A stretch of 64,000 nucleotides of DNA from Zantedeschia hybrid cultivar (Eukaryota > Streptophyta > Magnoliopsida > Alismatales > Araceae): the NCBI GenBank assembly GCA_030544215.1, contig JARZZO010000003.1, forward strand, positions 30,384,379 to 30,448,378, in the 5' to 3' direction. Shown in pieces: positions 10,413-22,148 of this stretch; the first letter of the stretch is position 1, and every line of letters starts with the position of its first letter. The position numbers and the translations under genes are program-made. Below the pieces are notes generated by a model. The model was not told where the DNA came from, made no database searches, and was given only the letters and a program-made list of their open reading frames with translations.

Positions 10413-11996
10413 TTACTGTTGTGGCTGTTGCTGGTTCTGGTTCTGGTTCGGCTGCTGGGGCCGCTGATACTGTTGCTGATAATGGGGGTTCTGCTGCTGC
10501 CTATACCCTTGCTGATTCGGCTGTTGTGGTCGCTGGTACTGTTGCTGACTCCTCACGAATTGGGGCGAGTTATTGTTCATGTTACTGACTTGCTCATGAG
10601 AGAGCGTGCCCTCAGTAGTCGGACCTGTGCTGGGAGCATTTGGCGCTGCAGGCTTTCGAGGTGGAGGCCTGTTAGGTCTGTGAGGATCAAAGACACTAGA
10701 GAACGTAGCGTCCTTGAAGGCATTTTGGCAGTACCGTGCTCTTTCATAGAGCTCTGCCATGTTGGTCAGATTGTTCAGGGAGAGGACAAGCTTGAACTAG
10801 GGCGTGGCGTTGGAAATTAACATCTTCACTTGCTCGGACTCGGACAAGTGATCTTTCACCTTTTCGGTCAGGCCCCGCCACCTGTCGGCAAAACTGACAA
10901 ACTCCTCATCAGGTTTCATCTTTTCTGCTATGAGGTCAGTGATGGACAAGGAGGGTGCAACTCTGTCCTGGTATCGTTGGATAAATTTGCGTGAAACGAT
11001 ACCGTAATCCTCTACTTCAGAGGGTTCTAAAGAAAAGAACCACTCGAGGGCTGGTCCCTCTAGAGATCTCCTGAACAAAAAGGCCAACGACCTCTTGTCG
11101 TTCTGCCAGAAAGAGGATTCATACATAAACTCCTTCAGATGTGTGAAGGGGTTACCAGTACCGTTGTACTTCCGGTACACTGGCATCTCAGAGGGCGGCA
11201 GGTGGAATACTGGCAGGCTCGGCAAGTTGATTTCTGGTGCAGCTTTGACCCCCATCATCTTCTGGAGGTTATTAAATTGCTCATCCATGCGTTCCATTTT
11301 GGCCAACAACGCCTGTGTGGTCAGATCTGCCTGGGGAGGAGGAGGAGGTGGAGGTACTTGATAGGCCTGCTGCCTAGAGTACGTTGGACAGGGAGGACAA
11401 TAAAGAGGCGGTCCGGCAGAGCTTCTGCCATGCCCGAAGGCATTTTGATGAGCGGGCGTTAGCGGTCTAGCCGGTTGCCTAGCAGACGAAAGTTGAGGCC
11501 CAATTGACTGGGAAGTAACATGGAGGCCTTCCATGGCCTGATGGATGTAAGGAGGAGGAAGAGGAGGTTGCTGAGGGACAGCCGGGGGAGCCACAGGGTT
11601 AGGCTCAGCAGGCTGCATGGGTGCCTTCCCCTTCAAAATGGACTGGATCGCCTCGAATTGCTGAGGGTCCAGACGGGAGGCAAGAACTCCCAAAGCGTTG
11701 ACGAGATCCGAAGAATCAGAGGATGAGGGATCATTCTGATTCATGTCCTCCTCAAGATTGGGATTAGGAATTACATATTCATGCGGGGGAAGATCATGAT
11801 ATTGATCGTGAGGATGAAAGAGAGGTGTCCGTACATTCCCATCTTGTCGATATGGAATGGAGACAGAATTTCGGGAGGCATCAGCATCTCTCCCATCATA
11901 GTTGTAATCGGAATCACGAGGGGCATTAGCATCTCCCTCGTAGTTGATGATGGCGTCTTGAGCCATACTCAAGTCCCTACCTGATCGTAGCAGCAT
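10413..11996 (-). pseudogene. Ty3/gypsy gag (Tat/Ogre-like), one in-frame stop, truncated before the zinc knuckle
   Basis: Gag polyprotein start of a minus-strand LTR retrotransposon. After a low-complexity N-terminus (residues 1-250, Pro/Gln-rich), residues about 265-395 form a Retrotrans_gag (PF03732-type) domain: VYRKYNGTGNPFTHLKEFM, LAFLFRRSLEGPALEWFFSL and FADRWRGLTEKV. A TAG at 10797-10799 interrupts the frame after SNATP. The same frame continues (FKLVLSLNNLTNMAELYERA) into a Pro/Gln-rich linker of QQQYQRPQQPNQ repeats. It ends at about 10413 where unrelated DNA begins, so the CCHC knuckle, protease and pol are missing. The start ATG at 11994-11996 gives MLLRSGRDLS; it lies about 1 kb downstream of the primer-binding site. 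Inactive. Confidence 0.85.
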
Positions 11997-13000
11997 GATG
12001 TTAGATTCCTTTTTTCAAAGATTTGACAAACAAGTTGCACAGAGATTAATCAAACAAGTGGATGCTTAACGTGATTTTAAGATTCCTTGTTGAGTTATTT
12101 AAATTGGATTAAACCACAAATTCACTCAGGGAAAGGATCCTAGTTTCAGTTCAATTTCCACCGTTATTCTCTAGGGCTTTCTCTCACAACGCTTTTAGAA
12201 TCTAGCCGGGACTTCAATTGGTACAACCAGCCCGATGATCAAGGAGGAATACCTTGATTTTGGGGACTTATGGATGTCTCAACGTCAACTTCTCTAGTCT
12301 GATCAAGGGACCAACCCAATCAGAGAGAGTTGCTGACGTCAAGTAGTGTGTTCCTAAGAAAAAGAGGGTATTCGCCTCAATGCGTATGTCCTATGGCCTG
12401 GATGGCCTCTAATGCTTAATAATAATGGGTAGTAGCACACCAGCCACAAAAATCTGAGAACTGAAAAATAACTAAGAAACTGTCTAAATCGCGTCGATGG
12501 TAGTCGACGCTATTCAAAACAGAGCCTTAATTTTCCCGCAGAGACTCAGAGCAGACAGCAGAGAAAATATGACTAAAAGGCGTCTGGGTGTAGCGACGCG
12601 GTTTGAAACGCGTCGCTGTTCCTGGACGTCTTTTAAGTCGCAGAAACAGTTTTGCAGGAGGATTTTCTGGGTTGAATCCTCCTCAAATAGGGTAAAAGCA
12701 GTAAATAATCAATTCATGCAGATTTTTTTTAGTTCCAGATTTTTAACAGGATGCTTTTACTAACTAAACAACTAGAAAATCAATCAATCACACATCATTT
12801 CTATCACAAAAACAGCTTTTTTATCAAATCAACGGGGAGGGCAAAATCTTGCCACAGGGGTGTGCACGTGGTGCACGAGGGAAATTAACTAAACTAAAAC
12901 ACTCACCAATTGGTGAGGACGTGTCGAGAGACACAAATGGTGCACCGTGGGTGCCCGGTTGATGATAGCAAGAACAAAAAACTTAAAAGATGGCGAGACC
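11997..13000 (-). other. Retrotransposon 5' leader between PBS and gag
   Basis: About 1 kb of non-coding DNA between the primer-binding site and the gag ATG of the minus-strand gypsy element. It contains two strong hairpins (12491-12510 and 12573-12637) whose stems resemble those in the LTR. Such long leaders carry packaging and dimerisation signals in retroelements generally; that role here is inference. Confidence 0.55.
12484..12637 (-). repeat. Two leader hairpins with CGCGTC/GACGY stems
   Basis: First hairpin: 7-bp perfect stem GCGTCGA (12491-12497) with TCGACGC (12504-12510). Second: an outer stem CTAAAAGGCGTC (from 12573) pairing with GACGTCTTTTAAG (to 12637), enclosing an inner perfect 9-bp stem AGCGACGCG (12592-12600) / CGCGTCGCT (12609-12617). 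The outer stem words recur in the LTR hairpins of the same element. Confidence 0.75.
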
Positions 13001-13020
13001 AAGTCCCACCGTGATCGCCA
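13001..13020 (-). promoter_or_regulatory. Primer-binding site of the gypsy element
   Basis: The minus strand reads TGGCGATCACGGTGGGACTT a few bases after the LTR end. It resembles the TGGCGCCCACCGTGGGG type common in Tat-lineage elements, where the 3' end of a host tRNA primes minus-strand DNA synthesis. Two or three positions differ from that common form, so the exact tRNA is uncertain. Confidence 0.65.
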
Positions 13021-13747
13021 AAAAAACTGTGAGTGCTTAAAATGCTCGTGTGATTATCATGAAAATTTCTATGTTATTTAGGTGTAAAATAATCCTATTA
13101 AAAACAGAAAATAAGTGCAGTGATCGCCAGAAACTTTTAACTAAAAAGTTTCAAAAGAGGGTTTTGATCACCTACCTGTTTGAATGCGGAAGATTCTGAG
13201 CTCTTGGTTCCCCTTCCTCAGCCGGCTGAAGAAAGAGAGCCCTTTCTTGTTCTTTGTTCTTGCTGTTGAGGTTGAAGTTGAGGATCGTCCAGAAATCCTT
13301 GTGACTTGCTTGCTTTTCTTTTGCTCCGTGCGGCAGAATAGAAAGAAAAGGAAATAAAGAAACAATGATAAGAACTTTAAGCAATAATAGTATCTATTCC
13401 AATCATGATGTTAAGCATGTAATTAAACAGCAAACTTACTTGGTTAATGGCTTTTGAAACCCCTTAATCAAATAGGTTTTTGAAAAGAATGAATGTGTTG
13501 TGTGTGTTCGCATGAAGTGAATGATGAAGAATGATGTAGAACTAAATGAAATGAATGCAGAAATAAAAAGACTTATGCCCAATGGTTGAATTCTTGAATA
13601 GATGAAGATCTTGAAAGGATGCCGACTTCTGGAAATGGCAGTGCTTCAGCGTTCTGACGTTGTTGCTTTGATCTTCAACTCGCTATCGCTTCGATCAATA
13701 ATGACGTTCAACTCTTTTTTTTTTTTTTTAACTCATGAAGATGCATG

Positions 13748-13758
13748 GTATTTATAGG
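13748..13758 (-). promoter_or_regulatory. LTR TATA box
   Basis: Minus strand reads CCTATAAATACC inside the LTR, with the LTR end about 720 bases downstream. Sensible as the core promoter for the element's genomic RNA. Confidence 0.5.
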
Positions 13759-13854
13759 CTTCTTCTGCGTCCGTGATTAACATGGAAAAACCTCGGATTT
13801 ATCCATCTTAACTGACAGATAAATACTGATTAATTCATCTTTATCTGTAATTAT

Positions 13855-14191
13855 CTAAAACGCGTCCACCATGGCTGACGCCTTTCAGATTAATTAAGAT
13901 AAGGATAAACATCCGGGAAAACTTATCTTTATCTTTATCAACTAAAAAGCGTCTACATGTGCAAACGTCTTTTACACTAATTAAGATAAGGATAAACATC
14001 CGGAAGAGAAGTAGAAATAGCCTAGGAAAACCTAAAACGCGTCGTACTTGGCAGACGCCTTTTAGTTAATTAATCAATTGATTAAAATTCAAATTTAAAC
14101 GTTAAAACAGGAATAAACTCTAAATCGCGTCCACACAGGTTGACGTCTTTTAGACTTCTAAATCGCGTCCACATAGGTTGACACCTTTTAG
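13855..14191 (-). repeat. Five same-stem, different-loop hairpins in the LTR
   Basis: Inverted repeats of the form CTAAAACGCGTC - loop - GACGCCTTTTAG at 13855-13888, 13942-13974, 14032-14065, 14120-14153 and 14158-14191. Stems are conserved with one or two mismatches while loop sequences differ (e.g. CACCATGGCT, GTACTTGGCA). The last two are near-identical and spaced 38 bp. Two related hairpins lie in the leader. Confidence 0.75.
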
Positions 14192-15641
14192 AATTCTGCA
14201 TATTTTAACTGAAATTTGAGCTAAAATCAATTTAATTGATTAACTTAAACATGTCTGTTAAACCCGACACTCAAAAAGATCAATAAAAATTAACCAATAG
14301 TTAAATATCAGACCATTATGAGACATTATTATATGATATGAAATTTACTCGAAATGATGTCAAAATTAGCGTGTCTACATCGTCTATTCGAGATTTTGGC
14401 ATGTTGGATGCCATTACTTCTCATGCTCAGACTGACTAGAAAACTCTGAAGAATGTCTTCAGGGCCAAGTGAAAGTCACTATCCTAATCAGATATCATGA
14501 ATCTTCTTACTTGGATAGACCAAGGTGAAGAGGTACTCATGGTATGTCTTAATGAAAGGTAATGATTATCATGAAATCTCTTATTTGGATAGACCAAGAT
14601 GAAGAGATATTTATGATGTGCCTTTGAGAATGGCAAGTGGTAAGATTTTAAACGGTCGAACCCACACCTGAAAAAGGATAAAGGAAAGTCAACTGAGATA
14701 GAGAAGTAGCAGTTCTCCCACTGCAACCAATATAAGGATATTGGTAAAGGTAAAAAGAATATGGAACTTGAAAGAAGTTTCATATATTCTTATTATCGTC
14801 TTTTGCATGTCTATTGCAGAATTAGCGTATCCAATATGGGATATTGGAAATGATTCTCAGAGCTGCGATGGAATACAGACTTAGACAAGTAAAAGGAAAT
14901 CGAGAAAATGTGAGTGTTGAGTTAGACTCAACCATTGTTCATGATATTCATAGGTTGCTATCTGACAGTAAATCTTTGAATATCTATAGGAGTCTAATAT
15001 GAAACTAAATAATTGTTATTTAGTTACATAAGATATCAAGAATTATAAAAGTGAATAACATTGACTGAGAATGAATAATAGTTGTTCAAATCAGTCAATA
15101 CACTATAGATTCTTGAAGTGACATTTCATATGATGAATGTTCACAAGTTTCCTATAGAAATGAACTGTGTGAATCCTGATTATCTATGGTATTGTACATA
15201 GAGATGTATAATAAGAAATCATTGATGCTGATGCATATTGATGTAAACAGCTCAAAGGCCAAAGATAATCACTACTATTGACTTACTTTATAATTCACTC
15301 TTAGAATGATTCGACTGCATGTACTTACTGAAGTACAAGACGAATATATCTGAGAGATTAAGGTATAAGATCAATATGAAGTATTAGAATTTTTGATTTG
15401 ATCAAAGAAACTAACACTTAGTTATATGATTCACACAAATCATTAAGAGGATAATTGTATCCTCGCTTGATTGATCCTCATTGTGCATCATAGCAATATG
15501 ATAGAATGAGGAATTGCACCTTATTAAGATATGGTGCAATACATAACATATCTTGAGAAGTGCTAAGGGTGCATTCACGTATATGGAGAGGATGATTTGA
15601 AACTATGAGGTCACACTGACTCAAATTTCAAGTCAAATAAT

Positions 15642-16069
15642 GGATTCAACCTTCTAGTAGAAAGGAATGGATTGGAATGGTTCCAATCCAAAACTCGATG
15701 TTAAGGTGACGACATAAATAAGTGATACTGTTATTAGAACAGTATGGATGAAAAGGTTCATCCCTGAACTAGATGTAGTTCTAAATAGTCTCTGATTAAA
15801 TCTTGTTGTTGTAGGACAACAGTGGGAGCGATCAATTGTGTGATCGATCAATTGTGGATTCAACCTTCTAGTAGAAAGGAATGGATTGGAATGGTTCCAA
15901 TCCAAAACTCGATGTTAAGGTGACAACATAAATAAGTGATATTGTTATTAGAACAGTATGGATGAAAAGGTTCATCCCTGAACTAGATGTAGTTCTAAAT
16001 AGTCTCTGATTAAATCTTGTTGTTGTAGGACAACAGTAGGAGCGATCAATTGTGTGATCGAGCCATGGT
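15642..16069 (+). repeat. 214-bp direct tandem duplication
   Basis: The sequence beginning GGATTCAACCTTCTAGTAGA starts at 15642 and again at 15856, with only a few differences between units. The homologous interior near 20139 has one unit, so the duplication arose after the two interiors separated. Confidence 0.85.
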
Positions 16070-16261
16070 CTCTTCAGAAGTTAAAGAACATTTTGAAATT
16101 CTTTCATAAGTTCAGAGACAAAGGATTAAGAGGAAATAACGTAATGGAAATATTCCATCTGTAGATAATTTAGCAGATCCCTGACCAAGTCTTAGTCACA
16201 GACTTTCTGTGAGCATCACCTAGATTTGATGGAGATCAAATGCGAAAGTGATTGCCTTGAG

Positions 16262-16275
16262 TCCAAGTGGGAGAT
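16262..16275 (+). promoter_or_regulatory. Polypurine tract
   Basis: CCAAGTGGGAGATTG abuts the LTR start TGATGGATATA. AAGTGGGAGATTG before a TG-starting LTR is the standard Copia plus-strand primer site. The second copy is at 20547-20560. Confidence 0.7.
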
Positions 16276-17861
16276 TGATGGATATATGTGTCCTCTAAGC
16301 CAATCATAAGGCACCTATTTCAATCTGGTTCACTAATGAATGACATTAAATTCATTATGTAGATTGAGATGTTTATAATTGTGCATAATGAAGTACATGA
16401 ATATGTGCAATAGTCATCAGATTATGATGAGATCATAATAATGAGACTGATGACTTATAAACACATATTCTCAATTGTTCCTAGTCGTAAGATGTTTGAG
16501 AAGGACATCAAACATCCGGTTAGACTAGTACAAGTTATTCCAGCTCATATGATGAGGGTAACTGATCTCGTTAGTTACTAGTGTGGAGACACAATGGTAA
16601 ACCTGTAGGTGCTCATTGGAGAATGAGTTCACTGAACTGATCCAACATGAATCGCCGAATGGTAATTTCCCTGACTGTCAATCGGCTTGATTCATCGTCA
16701 CAGTAGCGTGGTTGATCCTTGGACTTGAGACACCAAAGACACCTTGTCGGTGGACTTCTGGACTTTGACCTTGACCTACGAATCCCTATCCACGGGATCT
16801 CAAATAGTCAAGGATCGGGTCCAGCGGAAGACCTTCGAAGGTGATTGTGTGTTCAATAAAGGATAGTTCGCTCTCAGGTAACTGGAGAGAGAATGCTCTA
16901 GAGTAGATCCGCAGGAGTCTCTGGCCAGAGCAGAAACAATATCAGAAAAGTGGTTTTCGGATATTGTAAAGCGGAGTCTGATTCAAGTGAGTTGACACTC
17001 TAGGGTTTGACAGTTGACCATACCCTAGGTTAACTCGAGAGCATTGTGAGAACGAAGGATTATAGCCACGTGGTAACTGTGGACGGACAGGTTCCATGAG
17101 TGGGTTGCTGAACCCCATTACCTTCCGGGATCATGCGGTGTTGCTTGACACCCAACTTGATCAGAAGTCCGACCGAATTCACATGCGATGTCAATTCGGT
17201 TAAGTAATTAGTTAATATATAGATATTAATTAATTACAATAAGTCAATAACTAGTTATTGGACTTAATGGGCTGAAAACCGGACTGGTAAATGGGCCTAG
17301 AGGGTCACACGCAATAAGATTCTCAGTCGGTGGTACATAAGTGGGATTTATATTAACTCGGGGACTTTTGTGAAAAGTCGCGCCGACTTAATATATATAC
17401 ACGCTGTTGAGAAACCCTGGGCCAAGCTCCAGGATTTCTTTTGCTGGCCGTCGTCCCCCCTTTCTGTCTCCTCCTCTGGGCGTCCCGTTCGGCGCGCCAG
17501 AACGGCTTCCGTCTTCGCCGCGTGTGATTCCCGAAAGTCGGGAATTCCCGTTGGCGGGATTTCCGCAATCGTTGCGGCGACGGATCTTCAGCAAGCGAGG
17601 TGAAACGGACGAGGGATCGAGGACGAACCACCGCGGAGGATCGCGTGGATGCCGCTGGAGGCCGGACGCTTGTGCGGCTTGCGGCATCACCTCAACGGAA
17701 CCGAAACGGAAGTGGATTCGAATCCGCGCACGGTGATCAGATTCCAACCCGGTTTTTCGGTTTGCGTTTTTCGTTCCGAATCAGATCAGCGGGCATCGGG
17801 CGGGATAAATTTTTGTTCTTCGTTTCTGCTGCGTTCTTCGCGTCCCGCCCGGATCCCAACA
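16276..17861 (+). repeat. Copia-like LTR, first copy
   Basis: Starts TGATGGATATATGTGTCC and ends GGATCCCAACA; 1586 bp. A TATA-like TTAATATATATAC lies at 17388-17400, just before a GC-rich 3' section (17400-17861), as expected for the transcribed R-U5 part. The open frames there are shadows of GC-rich DNA and are not conserved as frames in the second LTR. Confidence 0.8.
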
Positions 17862-20560
17862 TTTAGGAGTGAGTGAAAGTCACTATCCTAATCAGATATC
17901 ATGAATCCTCTTACTTGAATAGACCAAGGTGAAGAGGTACTCATGGTATGCCTTATTGAAAGGCAATGAATGTCATGAAATCTCTTATTTGGATAGACCA
18001 AGATGAAGAGATATTTATGATGTGCCTTTGAGAAAGGCAAGTGGTAAGATTTTAAACAATCGAATCCACACCTGAAAGGATAAAGAAAAATCAGCTGAGA
18101 TAGAGAAGTAGCAGTTCTCCCAGTGCAACAAATATAAGGATATTGGTAAAGGCAAAAAGGAATATGGAAGTTGAAAGAAGTTTCATATATTCTTATTATC
18201 GTCTTTTGCATGTCTATTGGAGAATTAGCGTATCCAACATGAGATATTGGAAATGGTTCTCAGAGCTGCGATGGAATACAGACTTAGACAAGTAAAAGGA
18301 AATCGAGAAAATGTAAGTGTTGAGTTAGACTCAACTATTGTTCATAATATTCATAGATTACTGTTAGACAGTAAATCTTTGTATATCTATAGGAGTCAAA
18401 TATGAAACTGAATAACTGTTATCTAGTTGCATAAAAAATCAAGAATAACATTGATTGAAAAGAATAATAGTTGTTCGAATCAGTCAATGCACTATAGATT
18501 CTTGAAGTGACATTTCATGTGATGAATGTTCACTAGTCTCCTATAGAAATGAACTGTATGAATCCTGATTATCTATGGTATTGTACATAGGATTGTATAT
18601 TAAGAAATCATTGATGCTGATGCATATTGATGTAACCAGCTCAAAGGCCAAAGATAATCACTACTATTGACTTACCTTATAGTTCACTCTTGGAATGATT
18701 CGACTGTATGTACTTACTGAAGTACAAGACAAATATATCTGAGAGATTAAGGTATAAGATCAATATGCAATATTAGAATTTTTTATTTGATCAAATAAAC
18801 TAATACTTAGGTATATGATTCACATAAATCATTAAGAGAAAAATTGTATCCTCGCTCGATTGATTCTCATTGTACATCATAGTAATATGATAGAATGAGA
18901 AATTGCACCTTATTAAGATATGGTGCAATATACAATAAGATTTGCCTAATTCTTGTCCTTTTGAACATGAGTATGAACATTAGATGACCATACTTTAAAG
19001 ATGGTTCCAAATGAATCAGTGTATGTCCATATAAGATATGGAAATCAAATAATTCATATGAGATGTGAATTATAAACAAACATGATTTAAAAGTCAGCTA
19101 TTACCGTGGTGTGAATTTGTGAATGTCCAAAGAGTTTGGACATTATAATTATTAGCCAGACGATAATGAAATAATTTTCGTCCTGAAAGCTGTCTTATGT
19201 GAAGAGGAATATGTCCTCAAAGAAGACAGTGGGAGCTGATAAAACTAGAAGATGTTTTAGATTCACAAGTTAACATAAGATTATTAGATGATCTTTAGTT
19301 GTTTAGAACTACTCATGACACATCAAAGAGCTTCATAGATTTTTGAGATTCTCTTAGTGACTAAAAGGATATGTCTGACATATCTGATTTAGCAAGATGA
19401 GAGGAGCTCAAAATAGATTATGATCTGAAATCTATGATAATGATGCTCTTTGCCATTATAACTTTGAGATTGATAAGTTTATTAGAATTTTACTTGTCAA
19501 TACTGCCTATCGTGAGATGATGACAGTTGGATATTAAAAGCGTCCACTCAATGTGATTGAGGTAAAGTTGTATATGATACACCTTTAAAGTTTTTAGAAT
19601 GTCCAAGAAGCAAATTATGATTTCAAAAATTATTTTGAATCAGACTAAAATTTCTCGAAGTTGTAATAAGAGTTTTGACTTAATAGTCAAATATTATGTG
19701 ATCATTAAGAATGATCACGGATTGTGTGTGTTCAGAAAGGACAGTGGGAGCACGGTCGCTTTAGTAATGCTTTATGATAATAACATCAAAGTCATTAAGA
19801 ATGACTTCGGGATGTTACTATCAGTGAAAGCATTATTGACCATATTTTCCTCCATTATAAGTTAGTTATAATATCCCACGTATTGGAAATACGAATCTAT
19901 TAAGATAGATCGGTGGGGATATTATATTGACCTGTATGTCAAGATGTTTGGCATAAATTTCATAACAAGTCTCAATAGTTGAAATATGGAATTTATTCTT
20001 TTAAAGAAAAGTTCCTTAAAGGATACATGAGTGAAATGCATCATTAAGACTTGAGAAGTGCTAAGGATGCACTCACATATATGGAGAGGGTGATTTGAAA
20101 TTATGAGTTCACACTGACTCAAATTTCAAGTCAAATAATGGATTCAACCTTCTAGTAGAAAGGAATGGATTGGAATGGTTCCAATCCAAAACTCGAAATT
20201 AAGATGACGACATAGACAAGTGATACTGTTATTGGAACAGTATGGATGAAAAGGTCCATCCCTGAACTAGATGTAGTTCTAAAAGGTCTCTGATACCATC
20301 CTATTGTTGTAGGACAACAGTGGGAGCAATAAATTGTGTGATCGAGCCATGGTCTCTTCAGAAGTTGCAGAACATTCTGAGGCTCTTCTACAGGTTCAGA
20401 GATAAAGGATTAAGAGGAAATAACGTAATGGAAAATATTCCATCTATAGATAATTTAGCAGATCCCTGACCAAGTCTTAGTCACAAACTTTTTGTGAGCA
20501 TCACCTAGATTTGATGGAGATCAAATGCGAAAGTGATTGCCTTGAGTCCAAGTGGGAGAT
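17862..20560 (+). other. Interior of the non-autonomous Copia-like element, non-coding
   Basis: 2.7 kb without gag, protease, integrase or reverse transcriptase. After the LTR end comes TTTAGGAGTGAGTGAAAGTC and not the TGGTATCAGAGC primer site seen in the neighbouring Copia element, so the primer-binding site is either unusual or lost. It ends with the polypurine tract at 20547-20560. Confidence 0.65.
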
Positions 20561-22148
20561 TGATGGATATAGGTGTCCTCTAAGCCAATCATAAGGCATC
20601 TATTTCAGTCTGGTTCACTAATAAATGACATTAAATTCATTATGTAGATTGGCATATTTATAATTGCGCATAATGAAGTCCATGAATATGTGCAACAGTC
20701 ATCAGATTATGATGAGATCATAATAATGAGACTGATGACTTATAAACACATATTCTTAATTGTTCCTAGTCGTAGGATGTTTGAGAAGGACATCAAACAT
20801 CCGGTTAGACTAGTACAGGTTATTCCAGCTCATATGATGAGGGTGACTGATCTCGTTAGTTACTAGTGTGGAGACATAATGGTAAACCTGTAGGTGCTCA
20901 TTGGAGAATGAGTTCACTGAACTGATCCGACATGAATCGCCGAATGATAATTTACCTGACTGTCAATCGGCTTGATTCATCGTCACAGTAGCGTGGTTGA
21001 TCCTTGGACTTGTGACACTAAAGACACCTTGTCGGTGGACTTCTGGACTTTGACCTTGACCTACGAATCCCTATCCACGGGATCTCAAATAGTCAAGGAT
21101 CGGGTCCAACGGAAGACCTTAGAAGGTGATTGTGTGTTCAATAAAGGATCGTTCGCTCTCAGGTAACTGGAGAGAGAATGCTCTAGAGTAGATCCACAGG
21201 AGTCTCTGGCCAGAGCAGAAACAATATCAGAAAAGTGGTTTTCGGATATTGTAAAGCAGAGTCTGATTCAAGTGAGTTGACAATCTAGGGTTTGACAGTA
21301 GACCATACCCTAGGTTAACTCGAGAGCATTGTGCGAACGAAGGATTATAGCCATGTGGTAACTGTGGACGGACAGATTCTATGAGTGGGTTGCTGAACCC
21401 CATTACCTTCCGGGATCATGCGGTGTTGCTTGGCACCCAATTTGATCAGAAGTCCGACCGAATTTACATGCGATGATAATTCGGTTGAGTAATTAGTTAA
21501 TATCTAGATATTAATTAATTACAATAAGTCAATAACTAGTTATTGGACTTAACGTGCTGAAAACCGGACTGGTAAATGGGCCTAGAGGGTCACACGCAAT
21601 AAGATTCTCAGTCGGTAGTACATAAGTAGGATTTATATTAACTCGGGGACTTTTATGAAAAGTCACGCCAATTTAATATATATATAGGCTGTTGAGAAAC
21701 CCTGGGCCAAGCTCCAGGATTTCCCCTTGCTGGCCGTCATCCCTCCTTTTTCTCTCCTCCTCTGGGCACCCCATTCGAGGCACCGAAATTGTCACCGTCT
21801 CCGCCGCGCGTGATTCCCGAAAGTCAGGAATTCCCGTCGGCGGGATTTCAGCAATCGTTGCGGCGACGGATCTTCAGCGAGTGAGCTGAAACGGACGAGG
21901 GATCGAGGACGAACCACCGCGGAGGATCGCGTGGATACCGCTGGAGGCCGGACGCTTGTGCGGCTCGCCGCATCGCCTCGACGGAACCGAAAAGGAAGCG
22001 GATTCGAATCCGCGCACGGTAATCAGATTCCAACCCGGTTTTTCGGTTAGCGTTTTTCGTTCCGAATCGGATCAGCGGGCATCGGGCGGGTTTTAAATTT
22101 TGTTCATCGTTTCCGCTGCGTTCTTCGCGTCCCGCCCGGATCCCAACA
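20561..22148 (+). repeat. Copia-like LTR, second copy
   Basis: Starts TGATGGATATAGGTGTCC and ends GGATCCCAACA; 1588 bp, aligned end to end with 16276-17861. Most differences are in the GC-rich 3' section, many of them C to T or G to A. TATA-like TTTAATATATATATAGG at about 21674. Immediately to the right is unrelated GC-rich sequence (gag of the element it inserted into). Confidence 0.8.

Larger units (their letters stand above)
13028..14379 (-). repeat. 5' LTR of the minus-strand gypsy element
   Basis: On the minus strand the LTR starts TGTAGACACGCTAATTTTGA (plus-strand end 14379) and ends CACTCACA (plus-strand start 13028). It is immediately followed by the primer-binding site. Length 1352 bp. 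A TATA box lies at 13748-13758. The 3' half in transcript sense is AT-rich; the 5' half contains five short hairpins (13855-14191). No partner LTR is in the window because the element is cut at about 10410. Confidence 0.7.
14470..16275 (+). repeat. Partial interior copy, left
   Basis: Matches 17876-20560 along its length. It lacks about 1.1 kb (counterpart of roughly 18931-20040, missing at about 15541-15555) and contains a 214-bp tandem duplication (15642-15855 and 15856-16069) that is single in the right-hand interior. No coding frame of note. Confidence 0.75.
14470..22148 (+). mobile_element. Copia-like non-autonomous LTR element in tandem form (interior-LTR-interior-LTR)
   Basis: A 1.59-kb LTR occurs twice (16276-17861 and 20561-22148). 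The stretch to the left of the first LTR (14470-16275) repeats the interior between the LTRs (17876-20560). Both LTRs are preceded by the same polypurine tract AAGTGGGAGATTG. Neither interior encodes gag or pol (no frame over about 107 codons), so this is a large non-autonomous derivative. The left end lacks an LTR: homology begins abruptly at GTGAAAGTCACTATCC (about 14470), close to the gypsy LTR end. Extra interior plus shared LTR fits unequal recombination between copies. The right LTR ends inside the gag of the minus-strand Copia element at 22149. Confidence 0.8.

Noticed and set aside
17353..17876. Several 75-119-codon frames in the 3' part of the first Copia-like LTR
   Set aside because: GC-rich LTR sequence, with frames on both strands and not conserved as such in the second LTR.
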